Source of the DNA: Gammaproteobacteria bacterium
GTDB lineage: Bacteria; Pseudomonadota; Gammaproteobacteria; Steroidobacterales; Steroidobacteraceae
Direction: 5' to 3'
Length of the DNA: 24,389 nt
Assembly: GCA_020846815.1 (NCBI GenBank)
Contig: JADLDF010000407.1
Coordinates: 1-24,389, forward strand
Shown here: piece after piece, positions 22,732-24,389 of the stretch
Layout of the letters: each line of letters starts with the position of its first letter
Numbering within the stretch: the first letter of the stretch is position 1
Program-made: the position numbers and the translations under genes
Notes under the pieces: generated by a model
Databases searched by the model: none
Seen by the model: only the letters and a program-made list of their open reading frames with translations
What the model was told of the DNA's origin: nothing

Positions 22732-24126
22732 CTATCGCGCCCCCTTCCCCCAAAGCACCACTTCGGCCGTCTCGAGCAGGATGAACAGATCGAAGACGAC
22801 GTTGCGATGCTTCACATAATATAGGTCGTATTGCAGCTTTTCCTTGGCGTCCCGTTCCGACGAACCATAGGGATAGCAGATCTGCGCCCAACCCGTGATG
22901 CCCGGCTTCACCCAGTGCCGGTCATGGTAGTAGGGAATCTTGCTGCCGAGCTCGGCCACGAACTCCGGGCGCTCGGGCCTGGGTCCGACGAAACGCATGT
23001 CGCCGGCCAGGACGTTCAGCAGTTGGGGCAACTCGTCTATCCGCAGCTTGCGGATCACGGCGCCGACCCGCGTCGCCCGCGGGTCGCCCTGCTGTGCCCA
23101 GGCGGCAACGCCGTCCTTTTCGGCGTCGATCCTCATGCTGCGGAACTTGCGGATCACGAAGTGACGTCCCTCGAACCCGACCCGCGTCTGGCCGTATAAA
23201 ACAGGCGCGCGCCAGCCATCTTCGAGCTTGATCGCCAGGACGGTCACCACCATCACCGGCCAGGTGAGCGCCAGCAGCAGGGCCGAGGCGAAGACGTCGA
23301 AGACGCGCTCGAGCGCCGATCCGACGACGTCGCGGCGAAAACCGTCCGAGAAGATCATCCAGCTCGGGTTGACCATGTCCACGCGAACCTTGCCGGTCTC
23401 GCGCTCGAGGAAGGTTACGATGTCGACGACGTTGATGCCCCGCATGCGGCAGTTCAGCAGCTCCTCTACCGGAAAGCCCTTGCGCTGGTCGTCCAGCGCG
23501 ACCACGACCTCGGTCGCGCCCTGGGCGCGGATCAGCTCGTACAGCGGCCGATCCTGGGGGAGGACCCTGTCGTCGGGCACGCCGAGCCGGTCTTCGCTGC
23601 CGCGCAGGAAGCCCACGACGATGAACCCCCTCTGGTCCGTGCGCCGACGCAGCTGCAGCACGGCCTGCGCACGCTGGCCGGCGCCGAAGACGATTACCCG
23701 GCGCTTCAGCACGTCGTCGTCCAGCAGGTGCATGAACACGACCCTGATCACGAAGCAGCCGACCACGGAAACGATTGTCGTGATGCCGAGCACGCCGCGC
23801 CCGAATTCGAACGAGGGGAACAGATAAACGAACACCGTGAGCACGATGCTGGCGACCAGCGCCGCTGCCATCAGCCGCATGGCGACGCCGACGGTCCTGG
23901 CGCGCTGCTGCGACGCGTAGAGACCCATCGCCGTCATGCCGATGATCATCGCCAGAGCGAAGACGAATGCCGGCGCAAGGAAATCGTCGAAGTACGCGGG
24001 GGCCTCCGCGAGGCCGAAGCGCAGCAGCACGGCGCAGTAAGGCGCGGTGAAGCAGACGCCGATCTCGAGGATGGCGAGCAGTGCCACCGAGACGTGAATG
24101 TAGCTGCCGAACAACCTGATGCGCAC
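22732..24126 (-). CDS. Polytopic initiating sugar transferase (undecaprenyl-phosphate glycosylphosphotransferase; EPS/PEP-CTERM-associated type)
   Basis: A 464-residue membrane protein that probably transfers a sugar-1-phosphate onto undecaprenyl phosphate, the first step of exopolysaccharide repeat-unit assembly. It has four N-terminal membrane segments (about 12-36, 50-70, 84-104, 111-134), a nucleotide-binding-like fold (about 142-240, starting RRVIVFGAGQRAQAVL), one more hydrophobic segment (about 278-300), and a C-terminal bacterial sugar transferase domain with KFRSMR (327-332), DELPQLLNVLAGDM (364-377; catalytic-type Asp-Glu pair 364-365), FVGPRPERP and KPGITGWAQ. Its start (MRIRLFGSYIHV) resembles the family associated with exosortase/PEP-CTERM EPS loci; this subfamily call is from memory of the family. 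The start is GTG 24126: an in-frame TGA sits five codons upstream and there is no ATG between. The Shine-Dalgarno is weak. It lies 276 bp upstream of the thioesterase in the same direction. Whether it serves the PKS product or a neighbouring EPS cluster is unknown. Confidence 0.93.
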   Translation of the reverse strand: MRIRLFGSYIHVSVALLAILEIGVCFTAPYCAVLLRFGLAEAPAYFDDFLAPAFVFALAMIIGMTAMGLYASQQRARTVGVAMRLMAAALVASIVLTVFVYLFPSFEFGRGVLGITTIVSVVGCFVIRVVFMHLLDDDVLKRRVIVFGAGQRAQAVLQLRRRTDQRGFIVVGFLRGSEDRLGVPDDRVLPQDRPLYELIRAQGATEVVVALDDQRKGFPVEELLNCRMRGINVVDIVTFLERETGKVRVDMVNPSWMIFSDGFRRDVVGSALERVFDVFASALLLALTWPVMVVTVLAIKLEDGWRAPVLYGQTRVGFEGRHFVIRKFRSMRIDAEKDGVAAWAQQGDPRATRVGAVIRKLRIDELPQLLNVLAGDMRFVGPRPERPEFVAELGSKIPYYHDRHWVKPGITGWAQICYPYGSSERDAKEKLQYDLYYVKHRNVVFDLFILLETAEVVLWGKGAR

Positions 24127-24265
24127 GGTCGAGACCCGTCAGAATGGAAGCGGCGTCAGGCTAACTGATGTCCCTGCCTCGATTCGCGACAGATTCCTCG
24201 CTCGAAAGCTGGATCGGTATCCGCATCGCGCCGAACGTCGGAGAGTCGAGAACAGCTCGACTTAC
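24127..24265. other. 139-bp spacer upstream of the sugar transferase
   Basis: It lies between the right-edge gene and the sugar transferase start. It holds the stem-loop at 24244-24262. By eye I find no convincing -35/-10 pair and no sigma-54-like GGCAC-N5-TTGC element. Composition is somewhat less GC-rich than the genes. It could carry a promoter for the sugar transferase, but nothing in the sequence proves it. Confidence 0.4.
24244..24262 (-). terminator. Stem-loop after the right-edge gene (possible weak terminator or mRNA end)
   Basis: A perfect 7-bp inverted repeat, AGTCGAG at 24244-24250 and CTCGACT at 24256-24262, with a 5-nt loop. It starts 3 bp downstream of the TGA at 24266. No run of T follows it on the minus strand, so it is not a classical intrinsic terminator; it could be a 3'-end stabiliser or be chance. 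Confidence 0.35.
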
Positions 24266-24389
24266 TCAGCAGTCACGAATATAGGCGACAGAGGGCGCCT
24301 GGAAGAATGAGCGCACCAGCTTTCGATCGGCGCGCACGGCGGCGCGCTGCGCATCGACGCGCTCACGCAATTGCTCCCTCTTCTGCAAC
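24266..24389 (-). CDS. C-terminal end of an unrecognised protein (5' part outside window)
   Basis: On the minus strand a frame is open from the window edge (first full codon at 24388) to TGA at 24268-24266, giving 40 residues. It begins LQKREQLRERVDAQRAA and ends SVAYIRDC. About 30 of 40 codons end in G or C, and codon choice matches the neighbours. The other two frames in this strand close sooner or look less coding-like. The sequence is charged and probably helical, then ends in a short aromatic-containing tail. A stem-loop (24244-24262) follows 3 bp after the stop, as expected at a gene end. I do not recognise the family; given the neighbour, an EPS-biosynthesis protein is a reasonable guess but no more. 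Confidence 0.5.
   Translation of the reverse strand, partial: LQKREQLRERVDAQRAAVRADRKLVRSFFQAPSVAYIRDC

Noticed and set aside
22522..22824. Plus-strand 100-codon frame across the spacer into the sugar transferase 3' end
   Set aside because: It overlaps the conserved C-terminus of the sugar transferase, has no motif, and its composition is not gene-like.
22445..22891. Minus-strand 148-codon frame bridging the sugar transferase end and the thioesterase start
   Set aside because: It overlaps conserved coding sequence at the sugar transferase end in another frame and has no recognisable features. Only its last 24 codons from ATG 22519 were kept, as a low-interest observation.
24127..24265. Search for a sigma-54 promoter before the sugar transferase, as seen in some PEP-CTERM EPS loci
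   Set aside because: No GGCAC-N5-TTGC-like pair at suitable spacing could be found by eye on the minus strand.
24119..24310. Plus-strand 63-codon frame near the right edge
   Set aside because: Short, Arg-rich, without a ribosome binding site, and antisense to a better-supported gene end.

Overview
This is a very GC-rich window (third codon positions are overwhelmingly G/C) in which every convincing gene lies on the minus strand and is read from high to low coordinates. It carries part of a type I modular polyketide synthase (PKS) operon, preceded by an envelope/exopolysaccharide-type sugar transferase. The sugar transferase is a polytopic initiating glycosyltransferase of the kind found in proteobacterial EPS loci, often with the exosortase/PEP-CTERM system. 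Together with the base composition and the one-module-per-protein PKS style, this suggests a high-GC proteobacterium. A gammaproteobacterium is my best guess; a betaproteobacterium or myxobacterium is not excluded. No genus can be named from the sequence alone.

Layout in order of transcription: (i) 24389-24266, the last 40 codons of an unrecognised gene, followed by a small stem-loop; (ii) 24126-22732, the sugar transferase; (iii) 22731-22456, a 276-bp spacer with nested inverted repeats and a short AT-rich patch, the likeliest place for a PKS promoter; (iv) 22455-21679, a type II (editing) thioesterase; (v) 21682-15161, PKS module 1, KS-AT-DH-ER-KR-ACP; (vi) 15150-10429, PKS module 2, KS-AT-KR-ACP; (vii) 10432-3965, PKS module 3, KS-AT-DH-ER-KR-ACP; (viii) 3962-1, PKS module 4, KS-AT-C-methyltransferase, cut off by the window edge. 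The thioesterase and four synthases are overlapping or within 10 bp of each other, so they look like one translationally coupled operon continuing beyond position 1.

How the genes should work together: each synthase is one module, with short helical tails suited to protein-to-protein hand-over, which supports the colinear order 1 to 2 to 3 to 4. AT motifs suggest methylmalonyl-CoA for modules 1 and 2, an ambiguous (malonyl-leaning) unit for module 3, and malonyl-CoA plus SAM-dependent C-methylation for module 4. Module 1 should leave a saturated branched unit, module 2 a retained hydroxyl, and module 3 a saturated unit if its ketoreductase works despite lacking the usual catalytic serine. The thioesterase would clear stalled chains. 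No loading module, starter ligase or releasing thioesterase is inside the window, so starter, chain length and release are unknown.

Points most worth a second look: the Ser-to-Ala change in the module 3 KR, the altered GQGxQ motif in the module 4 AT, the divergent first KS with no visible starter source, the mixed use of methylmalonyl-CoA and SAM for branching, and the pairing of a PKS operon with an EPS-type sugar transferase. I saw no tRNA, rRNA, CRISPR array, transposase or attachment site. All domain calls come from reading motifs by eye; no database search was run.
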